A DNA stretch of 59,968 nt from Thamnocephalis sphaerospora (taxonomy: Eukaryota > Zoopagomycota > Zoopagomycetes > Zoopagales > Sigmoideomycetaceae): positions 1-59,968 of the forward strand of contig KZ992444.1 in NCBI GenBank assembly GCA_003614735.1, read 5' to 3'. Made by a program: the position numbers and the translations under genes. The notes beneath the pieces are model-generated. The model was not told the origin of the DNA. It ran no database searches and saw only the letters and a list, made by a program, of their open reading frames with translations. Within the stretch, counting starts at the first letter, position 1. Every line of letters starts with the position of its first letter. Below, one piece after another: positions 1-9,904 of this stretch.

Positions 1-958
1 TATTGTGCTTACGCCTTCATTCCAGCTTGGCGCAGAGAGGGCTACTGCCGAATCGACGCTCACACTGTCGGTGATGAAGAAACTGCGCTTCATTGTCTGC
101 CTAGGTGCGTCTGCAATGGTTACGTGCAACAAGTATACTGGCTGCAGCAGATGCTACGGCGATTAAGCAAACTAAACAAGGGCAAGACAGCGAGATGAGT
201 TGGACCAAGAGCATCATACGTTGGGCGACTCGAGCACGGCGTACTTTTGTTGGAGCGATCAGCATACGTGTGTGCGACCAGCGCGCCATGTGTCGACGCA
301 CCGGACGGCGATTTCGTCCACCGCTGGCTTTACCGCGTGTGTGACACTTTGGCCTAGATGCTGATCGTCGATGCCGCCACACTTCTAGACCCGTTGCCTT
401 TTGGCTGACATGCCAAGCTGTGCTGCTTTGGTAGCGATGCAGCTCGCCAATGTCTGATACACGTCGGTAAGTCAAAATGAAATGACACATGGCGCACCGA
501 AAATGGAGCCTAACACTGGTGGGATTGCTGTATCCGATGAATGCGGTGTGCGCCACATCAATGAATGCAATCATCGCTCATTTTGACACAGCGACTGCAG
601 GATATCCTGGAACACATAGGGCCGCTACAGCACAGCTAATCATCCACCGTGCGGTCGATGCCAAGAGACACCGCACGCCAAGAGGCGAATAAAGCAAGCC
701 AGCTCATGCTATCGTTTGCATGGACTCGTATCAGTGAGAAGGCAGTGTAGATTGACCGGCACCAAACCACGGTTAATCACTTGCGCATACTGTAGAACAG
801 GGGCATAAACGGCAAGACAGCTCAGCCTGTTGTCTGTCCGAAAAGGCGAGCTGAGCGCTGTTTTGTTTATACAGATATTGTTTGATAGCGTGACCCACGC
901 AAGCAAGTAAAAGCCGCAAACCCATAAACTGTAGAATCGTATGGCTCACAGCAGAATA
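1..958. other. No confident gene; possible end of a decayed element at 1-195
   Basis: The plus frame starting at base 1 is open to a stop near 197 and reads as a Cys/His-spaced segment (GDEETALHCLPRC near 75-115) that resembles the zinc-knuckle tail found after some LINE reverse transcriptases. A decayed LINE lies 2 kb downstream on the same strand, so this may be another remnant, but the match is only a spacing pattern. The remaining bases up to the FAS1 gene hold no convincing coding signal; the longer minus-strand frame at 101-574 has no recognisable domain. Confidence 0.2.
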
Positions 959-1645
959 CTAGTTTGCAAAGGCGGCCTCGTAACGAGCTTTGCAGTCGGC
1001 ACCTTCGTCAATCGCGGCGCTTGTAACAACTGGATAGTCCTTCTCAGGATCCAGCGGAAAGTTGATAGGGTATATGATACCGTTTGACGCTTTGATCGGC
1101 TTTCCGACTATCAGTGCACAGTTGACTTGAAGATATTTTCCTTTTTGAAGGACATGGGTGGTTGGCGAATTGTGCGGCAAACGATAAACCCTGTCCGGCA
1201 TTGCGCTGGAAAGATCGTAGGCATTTCCAAGCATGTGATAAGCTACTGCGTCCTTTGTAAAATTAAACTGGCTCCAGCTTCTGTTGGGATTGTTGACAGG
1301 CGCAAAGATTGTATAATTCCGCAAATGATCTTGCTGCAAAATATGCTCCAATCCACCAGTGCGCACTACTATATCATAAAACTGGGTGAAGTTTTCAAAC
1401 ATGGAGAGCGCGTTATAGATGTGACTTGTCGATACATCCTTCAAAGTCCGGCTCGGTCTGAAAACCATAGACACGCCATTGGGCACAGGCGTCAGCTGAG
1501 CCTTGGACATATACGGTGGCAGAGTATACATGATATAATTTTCAGTCTTTGATTTCACTGGTGTTGCCGACACGGCCGTGATGGCAAGCGCTGCAAGAGT
1601 AATTGCCTTGAAAAGCATGTTTGCGTAGATGAGCAACGATATCAA
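959..1645 (-). CDS. Secreted FAS1 (fasciclin) domain protein
   Basis: Single-exon gene of 228 codons; a second in-frame Met at 1618 gives 219 residues and places a clean signal peptide (MLFKAITLAALAITAVSA) at the very start, so I prefer 1618 as the true start. The body carries the FAS1 hallmarks: a helix (FENFTQFYDIVVRTGG), the H1 box NYTIFAPVNN, a YHML segment, and the H2-type NGIIYPINFPL near the end. Four N-x-S/T sites (NFT, NYT, NRS, NFT) fit passage through the secretory pathway. No C-terminal hydrophobic stretch is seen, so a GPI anchor is unlikely and the product is probably soluble or wall-associated. FAS1 domains mediate adhesion; which ligand applies here cannot be told. Confidence 0.8.
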   Translation of the reverse strand: MISLLIYANMLFKAITLAALAITAVSATPVKSKTENYIMYTLPPYMSKAQLTPVPNGVSMVFRPSRTLKDVSTSHIYNALSMFENFTQFYDIVVRTGGLEHILQQDHLRNYTIFAPVNNPNRSWSQFNFTKDAVAYHMLGNAYDLSSAMPDRVYRLPHNSPTTHVLQKGKYLQVNCALIVGKPIKASNGIIYPINFPLDPEKDYPVVTSAAIDEGADCKARYEAAFAN

Positions 1646-1879
1646 ACAAAGTGTACACGGTATATCTTATGCTAGTGATGCAACGATGCAACGATGCAAT
1701 GCTGTAAAATGCAGGAATGCAATGGCGAATGCGAGAATGCAAGTGGCGATCAACGGGTCGAGCAAAAGCAATGGTCGCCCGACATTTTATGCAAAATAAC
1801 GCTCCTCTGTGCTGTAGCCTGCCCAAAGGCCGGCCAAGCTCGCGCCGATGGCAAAGCCACTTTTGTTAGCCAGCGCGTC

Positions 1880-3070
1880 ATCGGTTACAAATATAGATCA
1901 TTGTGGCTGATGAGACGCATCTTACCTGTTGCACGACGTTCTAGGCCTGGTGTCGCGCCTTTTGTGGCAGTCTTACATCGACCGTATTGCGTTCTCTTTG
2001 CCGCGAAATCCAGTTTGTGGTCGTACACCTTGCTGTGTTTATATCGTAACTCATGCTGTGCTTTTTGATCATGATACACTGCATCAGTTGAATGCAGTCA
2101 TGCGTCAGTTCCTGTGGAAGGGCAGGAGATCGCGAGTCAGTCTGGAACGTGTTACGCAGTCTCGTGCCAAAGGCGGCTTGGGCCTGCTACCAGCAGGGCT
2201 ACAGTCGCAGTGCTTGCTAGCGAAATGGTTCGGACGAGTGTACGGCCAAGACGCCCCAGGATGGTGCGCACTCGGTCGTGCACAGCTCCAGCGGCACTTG
2301 GTGGCCGCCGGACTCTCGCCCCACGCACTCCTGGCGCCGGAAAAGAGGAAATGCGTCAATCGATTACCAGAGCCGTGGCGCTCGCGCGTCAAGGCCTGGT
2401 ATGCTCTAGATGGCGGATGCCCTTCGGATCTCAGCACGCTCAGCCTGGAGACAGTCTTGCCGCTGCCGATAGAATGTGCGGTGTCCAGAGTGGACAGCAA
2501 GCCGGTCAAGCCGACCAGGAAGTGGCAGCAGCAAGGCGTGTCGTTTATCGGCGACCTGTACGAGCTTGCCGCCGACGGCAATGGGTACTTCCTAAAGAAT
2601 CGAGACTCGACGATTCACGAACGAGTCGCAAAGAACATACGCCAAGAACACTGGCGATTGAATAGCCAGGTACATGATACCTTGTCCAGAGCGATGCGAC
2701 AGGTCACGCCCGACCCAGAAGCACGCTTGTCTCTCGTAGCCAGTCTAGGCGGCAAAAACCTGGACGGCTACGCCGTAAAGGATGCACGGCTGGACCAGCG
2801 GAAGAAGACGCAGGTTGCCCTGTCTGCGCTCATGTCGAACGAGGAGCCAAAGCCAATATGGCGCAGAGTATTCTGCTTGGCGCTCATGCCAAAGCTCCAG
2901 TCGTTCCTGTGGAACTGCACCGCAAAGCGGCCTACCATGGCGTCTGGCTAGCCAGGTTTGCGCCAGATCTACTGCCATGCAAAGACGCAGCGCAGTGCGC
3001 GAAACTTTGCTGCGCGTCTTGTTCAACATTTGCACGCTATTCAGCCGTGGTAAAGTGACCGCTAGATAGG
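1880..3070 (+). mobile_element. Decayed 5'-truncated LINE (non-LTR retrotransposon) reverse-transcriptase fragment
   Basis: The frame 1929-2951 contains the part of a non-LTR reverse transcriptase that follows the catalytic domain: a helix reading QLNAVMRQFLWKG, then a conserved basic stretch with SRAKGGLGLLPAGL, then an alternating W/L-rich region. Residues upstream of about 2090 and downstream of about 2925 match the family only in other frames: AYHGVWLARFAPDLLPC is one frame away, after the stop at 2949. The copy is therefore frameshifted and dead. The catalytic YxDD part, the endonuclease and the 5' half are absent, as expected for a 5'-truncated insertion. No target-site duplication or poly(A) tail could be fixed by eye. 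Confidence 0.7.
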
Positions 3071-3130
3071 CTACTACCTTTTCTTTTATTGCAGCCAGCA
3101 TGGGAATGCACAGTTTTACAGAATCGACGA

Positions 3131-4490
3131 CTATTTAGAAGCGAGCAGCGGTGTATCCTGATTTCCATCGTTGCCTTGGTACTCGTGCCACGCATCGGTA
3201 TCCTGAGGCGACTTGACCTGGCGGCCAGATATCTTTTTCCTTGGCATTTTTGACTTTAGCTTAGCCCACGTTCTCTCCAAAAGCGAGTCTTTTGCGTCCA
3301 GTTCGTCATCGACAAGCACCATAAGATCATCTTCAGTGAGCAAGTCAATGTTGACTCGATCTTCAGCCTTGTAAGTCAAAAACCTTTCCATCAAATCAAG
3401 CAAGCCCTTGCGGTTCGTTTTGATCCGCGGAAAGGAATTCTTGCCGGCCTTTTCGGCTTTCATCATGGTCCGTAGCAAGCGATCTTCGGACACAGGCGGA
3501 AATGTACCCTTTGTCTTGGAGTGAGCAAAGCCGTAGGGCGGTATGCCGTTTGTCACGAAGAAAAACGTTGCACCAAGCATCCAAGTATCGCGTTTGCGCT
3601 GATCTACTGCTGCGTTGAAATAGTCTTCTGGCGGAGCGTAGCCTCGCGCTCCAAGAATCGATGGCGTCTGCGACCGCGAGGTAGGCTGGGACCCCTCAAA
3701 GCCTGTAAAAAGGACCTTGAACACGTTTTTGCTCACGGTAGTAGGCTGAATGATAATATCTGTGGCATCGCCAGAATCACCATGTAAGACAGCATCATGA
3801 CACGTTCGAGCGTGTCAGGCGGTGCTTACTATCTGGGTTAATGTTTCCGTGAATGACTTTGCGCTCGTGCATGTGCATAACCGCTGTGTGCGCCAATATT
3901 GTACGAGTCAGCAGATGCGATGCCGATGGTCAGCCTCACGCAGAGATACATACCAAGAATTGCAGTAAGCGCAAAGTTTTGCAGAAAAGAGCCCTTTTCT
4001 TCACGACTCAGTTGTGCTACATATTCCCGCAAGCTGGCCCCTGCAATTTGCTTTGTAATTATACAGTGATATCCATCGCCTGTGGAGAATAGGTCCAACA
4101 GGGTTGGGAACCCTATGTGCGAGGAGTGGTGGAAATCAGTACTAAGGGCCTGCTTGACAGTTAGCACTGGCGCCTATCTTTTACGCATGCGTGCGCACCA
4201 CGCGTATGCGCCAACATCATACTTACGCTAATGGCCTGGATCTCAGCAGTATGCTGGCTCCGTTTCGTGGTGCACTTGAGAAAGGCATCGATGCTCTTGT
4301 ATCTTACTAGAGCTGTGCGCATGCCATTTTCGTCACGAGGGTACTCTCTTGTAATTTTAACACCGGGTTGGTTGGGCCAGCCGACAGCGCTAGACGCAGC
4401 AGGCAATGTCGGACTGGCGACTGACTGGCTTCCGCTTGAGAGCACGGCAAAGACAATGGCAAGCAGCGTGATGCCAGAGAGAATCTGCAT
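3131..4490 (-). CDS. Signal-peptide-bearing pseudokinase
   Basis: Four exons (4490-4227, 4149-3954, 3883-3830, 3759-3131) join in frame into 380 residues; an upstream in-frame Met at 4544 would add 18. The N-terminus is a signal peptide or signal anchor (MQILSGITLLAIVFAVLSSG). The rest is a protein-kinase fold: a candidate beta-3 lysine (DAFLKCT), a helix-C-like Glu (HTAEIQAI), a catalytic loop, an APE-like APPE and an alpha-F DTWMLGA followed by GIPPYG. The catalytic loop reads HGNINPDN instead of HRDLKPEN, so the base Asp is lost, and the DFG position reads FTGFEG, so the metal-binding Asp is lost too. It should be catalytically dead and may bind nucleotide or a partner in the secretory pathway or outside the cell. 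The C-tail is Lys-rich and hydrophilic. The family assignment beyond kinase-like is unknown. Confidence 0.75.
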
Positions 4491-4544
4491 GGCGAATGAT
4501 ATGCCACGAGGAACTGATCTATTTTGAAGGAGCGGGTAAGACAC

Positions 4545-5242
4545 AAGAAAGTGGCGTCGTTTGGTAGAATGCGGGCTGGAACAACAAAAGTATTTGGTAA
4601 AGTCGCCGATCGCATGGGCACATCCAGCTTAATATATGGCAGAAAACTGCGAGCCAAACTGATTGTACGTGGGCAGGTCCATGTGACTCTGATTCTACTT
4701 TTGCCAGAGCAGCATAAAAGACGTAGCAGATATGGAGCATCGCGCATGGCTGCACGTGGTCACGAGCTGCGAATGCTATGTGCTGGTTGCAGGTGAGCCT
4801 GATACAAATAGCACGCAACGCTGCGACACCGCAGACTTAAAGCGGTGAACATACAAAGATGAAAACTGGGCAATGCTCACGCTTAGGGACGAGCGGGATC
4901 AAAGGCGCTGCCCGGTATAGTAACAAGGAGTAAAAGGTGTCCGCAGCTTGAAACCCACGCGACTAGCCAACGCCGACTTGTCTACTTGCACGCCGCTGGC
5001 ATGCACAAGAGAACAAGATTTGCCGGATGTGTGTGCGTAACAGCGATTTGGCAGGATAGTGATAGCCATGCGTGGAGCCCAAGCGGGCAAGTATCAGACA
5101 TTGCCGCCCGACATGAGCGCCAGGCGATGGAGAGCCATGCTTCGTAAGAATAGCGCAAGTATAGCGACATTCTTTAGACACGCAGTAGATGCTCACTGCT
5201 GGAAATAGCTCGTAGTCAAAGTGGCGAGCGCAATCACTATCT
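4545..5242. other. Intergenic, nothing recognised
   Basis: Short minus-strand frames at 4899-5196 overlap each other in different frames and show no domain or plausible splice structure. The stretch probably holds the promoter of the pseudokinase and the 3' end of the SCP2 gene. Confidence 0.5.
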
Positions 5243-5643
5243 AAAGCCTGGATTGGTGCTGCAGCTCTCTAAGAACACGGCCCACAACCATCCCAGTAGG
5301 AATACTGTATCTAAAAACACGGCCCAATCTTGTGACGGTAATTGTGTTGCCATTGACCTTGAGCCCACCACTCGCGAATAGCTGCTGAACAGTCTGTCGG
5401 CCACTGATCAGTAAAGCTCAGCTCGCTGTCAATGAGCATAGTGACGTCGGCTCTGGCCGCCGTGCCCTCAACAAAAGCGCCAATACCGTTTTTCAGGTCA
5501 AGCGTGTAGTCCACGTAAACACCATTGGCTCGAACGCGCAGAATAAAGACAGTCCAGAACCTGCCCACCATTCTTTTACGCCTCTCTTGCAGCAAAGCCT
5601 CAATACCGGCCACCATATGCTGAAAAGTGTCGTTGGCTGGCAT
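5243..5643 (-). pseudogene. SCP2 sterol-carrier domain protein, frameshifted
   Basis: Starting at 5643 the minus strand encodes a typical SCP2 domain: an N-terminal helix, then YTLDLKNGIGAFVEGTAARA and ADVTMLIDSELS. At the AAA run at 5413-5415 (TTT on the coding strand) the reading leaves the family pattern. The next frame continues it with LLISGRQTVQQLFASGG and LKVNGNTITVTRLGRVF and ends at 5243. One extra base in that T run accounts for the break; no intron with acceptable borders does. Without the shift the protein would be about 133 residues, the usual size of a stand-alone SCP2 domain, which binds sterols and acyl-CoAs. It may be a recent pseudogene or a sequencing error in a homopolymer. 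Confidence 0.7.
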
Positions 5644-6066
5644 GGCGAGTTGGCAGCACGGCTAAATGACAGTAATGATAAGCCAAAGTGGTGCTGGTGT
5701 TTGCGTAAAGTACACGGCGGACTATCAAGCACCCCGGCTTTGCGTATACACTACGCCCGAGTCAGGGCAGAACAGGCTCTGGGGTATGCGACGTAAGGCG
5801 ACTAGCGTGAGAAGCATGATGCTTGCAAAGATACGCAAGTGGCCTGCCAGACTGTGGGCAAGGAATGCCGGTGACGGTGATACTAGCGATTTCTCGCACT
5901 GGATATAAAAAACTTGTCCTGTGCAGCCTGGTGGCCCCATACTACTACTACTACGTCTTCAACTGTTCCGCGTTGCAGGCACCACTGCTTTTGCATTCTC
6001 CGGCGGACGCCGATCTGGCCCTGCTACCGCCTCTCTTTCCGGCTCAGCGCCCGCGTTTCTCCGTTT
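5644..6066. promoter_or_regulatory. Intergenic region between divergent SCP2 and mL45 genes
   Basis: The stretch lies between two divergent start codons and so should hold both promoters. A short (TAC)n run sits at about 5939-5953. No TATA box or other known element was recognised. Confidence 0.4.
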
Positions 6067-7123
6067 ATGGCTACCTCCCTTCGTCTTGGTCTTTTTACGC
6101 GGCCCACGGGCCTCACGGGCCGACTGCTGCAAGCACAGCTTCGGCCAGCGGTGTTTGCACAACTGGGTGTCCGTGGCTACGTGTCGCAGCAGTTTCAGGA
6201 ACGCCACCAGCAGCGGTTGATTCTGCGCGAGTATGGCATGATTGGTGCGTCGCGTGCTTGCCGGTGGCCGTCCCGTCCTCTTGCTAACGGCCGCAAGCAG
6301 ACGATTTTGTGCCACTACCACGCAGCAAGCGTCCGTCGCTGCTTAGCAAAGTGGGATTCCGCTCGGCAGTCAAGCACTGGAAGAACTTGGCGGCGACAAC
6401 CTTTGCGTAGGTGGACCGGCAGCTGTGAATGCGGCGACAGCGGGCTAATTCGCGTCGGCGGTACAGCATCGGCACTATCCGGTTCCAGGTCAAAGGATGG
6501 CGTCCCAAGCCGTTTGCCCAGGAGGCGCAGAGGGTCTACGAGGAGATGAACGATGCCTTTGCGCGGTAGGTGCACGGCAGTCTGTGCCTGTGGCCACCAT
6601 CATGCTCATATCTACGCGACGCGCATAGGGGCGATCGCGAAGCACTGCGCGAAGTCTGCACAGAAGGCATGTTTTCGGTAGGTTGGCGTACGCGTGTAAG
6701 GCATTGGCGGCATACTCGGACAATACCTGACGGCTGGCACCTGCAGCGCGTGAAAAATGAAATCAAAAATCGCGTAGGCACGTTCCGCTGGGCCTGCCAT
6801 GGCAATGTAGAGCCGCCGCGTATTGTCAGCGCCCGTTTTGGCCGACTCGGCGAGAACATGATGTTGGCGCAGGTGACGGTGCGCATGCACACCAAGCAGG
6901 TGAGTAGGCAGCAGTGGCGTTATTCCGCTCCTCTGCCAAGCTAACGCGTCCTACACAGAGCATGGCTGTCTACAACAAAAAGAACCAGCTCATTGCTGGC
7001 AATCCAGACCAGCCGCAAAACATTCTCGAGTACGTGGTGATGCAGCGGGTGATTGGCCCGGGCGAATCGGAGCAGTGGCAGATCTACGGCAAGGTCCACG
7101 AGAAGCCCGTGATGGACGTGTGA
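6067..7123 (+). CDS. MRPL45: Mitochondrial ribosome/inner-membrane protein mL45 (Mba1-like, Tim44-like fold)
   Basis: Six exons (6067-6244, 6301-6406, 6467-6565, 6629-6677, 6747-6899, 6959-7123) give 249 residues in one frame. The first 35 residues are rich in Arg, Leu, Ser and Thr without acids, a classic matrix targeting signal. The family's Tim44/mL45 domain follows: IRFQVKGWRPKPFAQEA, a helix EEMNDAFARGDREALREV, then beta strands VGTFRWACHGNVEPPRIVSA and NILEYVVMQRVIGPGESEQW, ending WQIYGKVHEKP. In yeast the relative Mba1 binds the mitoribosome exit site and helps insert nascent chains in the inner membrane; animal mL45 is a ribosome subunit at the same place. The next gene, convergent, is also a mitoribosomal subunit. 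The Mba1/mL45 choice is by overall pattern. Confidence 0.82.
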
Positions 7124-7280
7124 TGATGGCCTACCAATATACGCACCATAGCGCGCCATTACATATGCTTTTGCACAGTGACGTCGACCAAACGCGCGCG
7201 CAGTGTGAGGAGAAGAGCGGCAGTTTAATAGTGGCGGTGGCACAGCGACCGTGGCATACCAGCAGCAGTGCGTGCGCCAG

Positions 7281-7688
7281 CTATGCAACGGCGTTACCGG
7301 CCGACGTCTCGCTGCCCTGCTTCAGCTGGATGCGAATGTCGCGCAGACAGTGACGGCAGACGTGCGCCATAAGCTTCTGCCGGCCGCAGCCCGGACACGC
7401 GACAATATCCTCGCGATTCTTCAGGCCCTTGTTCGAAGCACGCATCCGCTTCTTGGAGTGCGACGTCTTCTTCTTGGGCACAGCACGCAGAATAGACTCC
7501 CAGAGGCCTTGCAGCTGTTCCAGATAACCAGAGAGTGCTCCTGCCACACTCACGCCCGTGTCAGCGCGACCTGCCCAGCCCGCAGATGCCGGTAGAGCCA
7601 GCGTGTAGGACCGCGTGTACTTTGGGCGCAGCAGCGCACCGGCGCGCACCGCTAGGCGCGCGGAAAAGTTTGGCCGAAGCAAAGACAT
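7281..7688 (-). CDS. MRPL32: Mitochondrial large ribosomal subunit protein bL32m
   Basis: Single exon of 135 codons. An N-terminal presequence rich in Arg, Ala and Leu (about residues 1-60) precedes the mature bL32 core, which starts at the family signature AVPKKKTSHSKKRMR. In yeast, cleavage just before this point by the m-AAA protease is needed for assembly. The zinc site is visible as CPGC then CRHC (VACPGCGRQKLMAHVCRHC). The gene is convergent with the mL45-like gene, 157 bases apart, and divergent from MMTAG2 across 270 bases. Confidence 0.93.
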   Translation of the reverse strand: MSLLRPNFSARLAVRAGALLRPKYTRSYTLALPASAGWAGRADTGVSVAGALSGYLEQLQGLWESILRAVPKKKTSHSKKRMRASNKGLKNREDIVACPGCGRQKLMAHVCRHCLRDIRIQLKQGSETSAGNAVA

Positions 7689-7958
7689 GTTGGATCGTGC
7701 GCAGGAATGGACTGCGGCCGTTGTCTGGATCCGTGCAAAAGCGCCAGTTCCGCCACGAAACGTCTAGCGCCGTGCCTGCAGGTGGAATGCGACTGAAGGA
7801 CTGGATCCGGCACGCTCGCCAGGTGAGACCAGGAAAGCACGCGCGGGTAGGTTCGGAGGTGAGCGTTGGCAAAGGAAAAGACCAGCGATCGCTCTTGTGG
7901 GTGTGCGTTGTTTTGCTTGAGGCACCATCGTCCATGCATCTCTTTCCTCGCTGCTGCC

Positions 7959-9322
7959 ATGTTCCACCCAACGCGCGGCGGTACGCTAGAACGCGGCGAT
8001 GCTCTACCACGTGTGGCTAATGCATGCTTGACGCAACAGGCACTCGCGGCGGGCGCGACCAGTTCAACTGGGAGCAGGTCAAAGATGATAAGGATCGCGA
8101 ATGTTACCTAGGCCACTCGTTGATGGCTCCTGTGGGCAGGCAAGCAGAAAGAGCGGCGAGCTGGCCAACGATGCGCCACACTAACGGCACATATACACGC
8201 GTGGTCGTCTTCTAGGTGGCAAAAGGGTATGTGATGCAAGCTGGCCGACTGCGATGTCTGCGTACTGGCTGACAACGGAGGCATGTCGTAGGCCGCGACT
8301 TGCTATGGTACACCAAGGACCGCAAGGACGATGACGCAGAGCGTCGACGACAGGAAGAGATCCGCGCGGTAAAGGAGGCCGAAGCCGATGCGCTGGCTGC
8401 TGCTCTGTAAGGCGGCGAGGCATGCATCATATAGTGTTTTACGCCCGTCGCTAATGCGCTGTTCGCGATCATCACTCTAGAGGGTTTGCTCCACAGCGTC
8501 GTGAGACAACACAGGTGTCCGAAGAAGAGCTAAAGTCGGTGCTCAAGCGTGAGCAGGCGCTGCAGCAAGAGGAGGAAACGGAGGAGGATGCGCGTGCCCG
8601 CGAGGCCGATCGCGTACAGGGTCTTGGCTTCCAAGGGTAGGTGCCTACGCTGAAGCAGTCGCTGGTAATAGCTTGACTTGCTAAAAGTGCTCATTGTAAC
8701 GCGATTTTTGCACAGCTCGGGACGATTTGCATCCATGCAGTCGGGCGCAGCAGCTCCGGGTGGCCCATCCGCGGGCGGATTAGTTCATCTGGAAAGGGCT
8801 CAAGCGCTGCCAGGCCGGACAATGGCGCGTAATGCCGGTCCTATGGCTGTGCCACGGTCGGCTACGGGATCCAACATGCAGCCGCTGGGCGCACCGCGGC
8901 GAGTACCGTCTCACGCGGCTGATGTGCCGCCAGAGTCCACCAAGGATCTAGAGCGTGCCAAGAAAAAGGAGCGCAAGGAAAAGCGGAAAAAGAAGAGCAA
9001 GAAGCGGTCTCGGCACAAGCACCACCGACGTCACAGTGATAGCGATAGCAGCAGCGATGGCGAGGAAGAGGCACAGCTGGATTCCAAAGAGCGCTATCGT
9101 CGGCGTGACGATCGACGTGAGCGGGCACGCAGTCGAAGCCGGAGCCGAACTAGATATCGCAGCCGCAGTCGTGGTCGGAGCCGTGATCGTGATCGTGATC
9201 AAAGCCGTGAACGCTACCGAAAGGACCGCCATCGCAGCCGCAGTCGCAACCGGGGCCGTGATCACGATCGGTCACAGTCGCGATCCCCCGGCCGCTCCGA
9301 TGCACACCGGCGTCGCTACTAG
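7959..9322 (+). CDS. MMTAG2: MMTAG2 (C1orf35) homologue, RS-tailed nuclear protein
   Basis: Six exons (7959-7980, 8040-8139, 8216-8226, 8292-8406, 8481-8636, 8716-9322) sum to 336 residues. The N-terminus matches multiple-myeloma-tumour-associated protein 2: [48 protein letters not shown], then a coil ([18 protein letters not shown]) followed by GFAPQ. The second half is a Lys-rich block and a long Arg-Ser/Arg-Asp tail from about residue 230, typical of splicing-associated nuclear proteins. The molecular role of the family is not established. Exon 3 is only 11 bases and encodes most of the conserved WQK; the intron before it (8140-8215) starts with GC. The conserved protein sequence across these joints makes the model firm. 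Confidence 0.9.
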
Positions 9323-9904
9323 GCTGCCTAGCATATTCGTACCGATACTCTTCATTTCTACCGCGTTACCTTCTATACTAAACATGTCGGCGCTTTGTTT
9401 ATTCCATTGTCTCGCAGCTAGGCTGCACGGCAGCAGAGCGCATGCAGGCGTCAAGCCAAGTGCGCCAGCGCAGAGGTACTCTCGAATAGAGCGGCAATGG
9501 CCAACGTAGCATGCGCGACGAAAGTAGTGCGGACGAGAACGGGTGCCGGGCGGCGACATAGCGCCGTCCATAAACAAGTGCAAAGCGAAGGAGAAGCGCA
9601 GAGGTGTGCGGGAGCCAGAGCGCGACATGGATGCAGTAAAAGGCATAACGCATGCATTGCAAAAACGCAGCCAGCGAAAACAGCAGCGCGGTGCGTCTGG
9701 CGTAGAGACGCGAGCAGAGGGAGGTGGCACGCTTGAAATACAAACACAAAACGTGGAAACAACAGAATGGTCGGCGCGTGCAAAGAAAGCTGGCTGGCGT
9801 GCCAGTAAGGGTGCTAGAAAAGCGAGTGAGCGGGTAAGCAGGCAAAGAGATGAGGCAGTGGGCGTGTGCTGGATGCGAATGCGGCTAGCTCGGCGTTTCC
9901 AGCC
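9323..9904. other. Intergenic between convergent genes, nothing recognised
   Basis: Several overlapping frames on both strands (for example 9543-9908 plus and 9399-9845 minus) are compositionally Arg/Ala-rich and lack domains. They look like chance frames in GC-rich 3' flanks. Confidence 0.5.

Noticed and set aside
4899-5196. Three overlapping minus frames that might be a small gene
   Set aside because: They are offset frames of the same DNA with Cys/His-rich chance composition and no domain or splice support.
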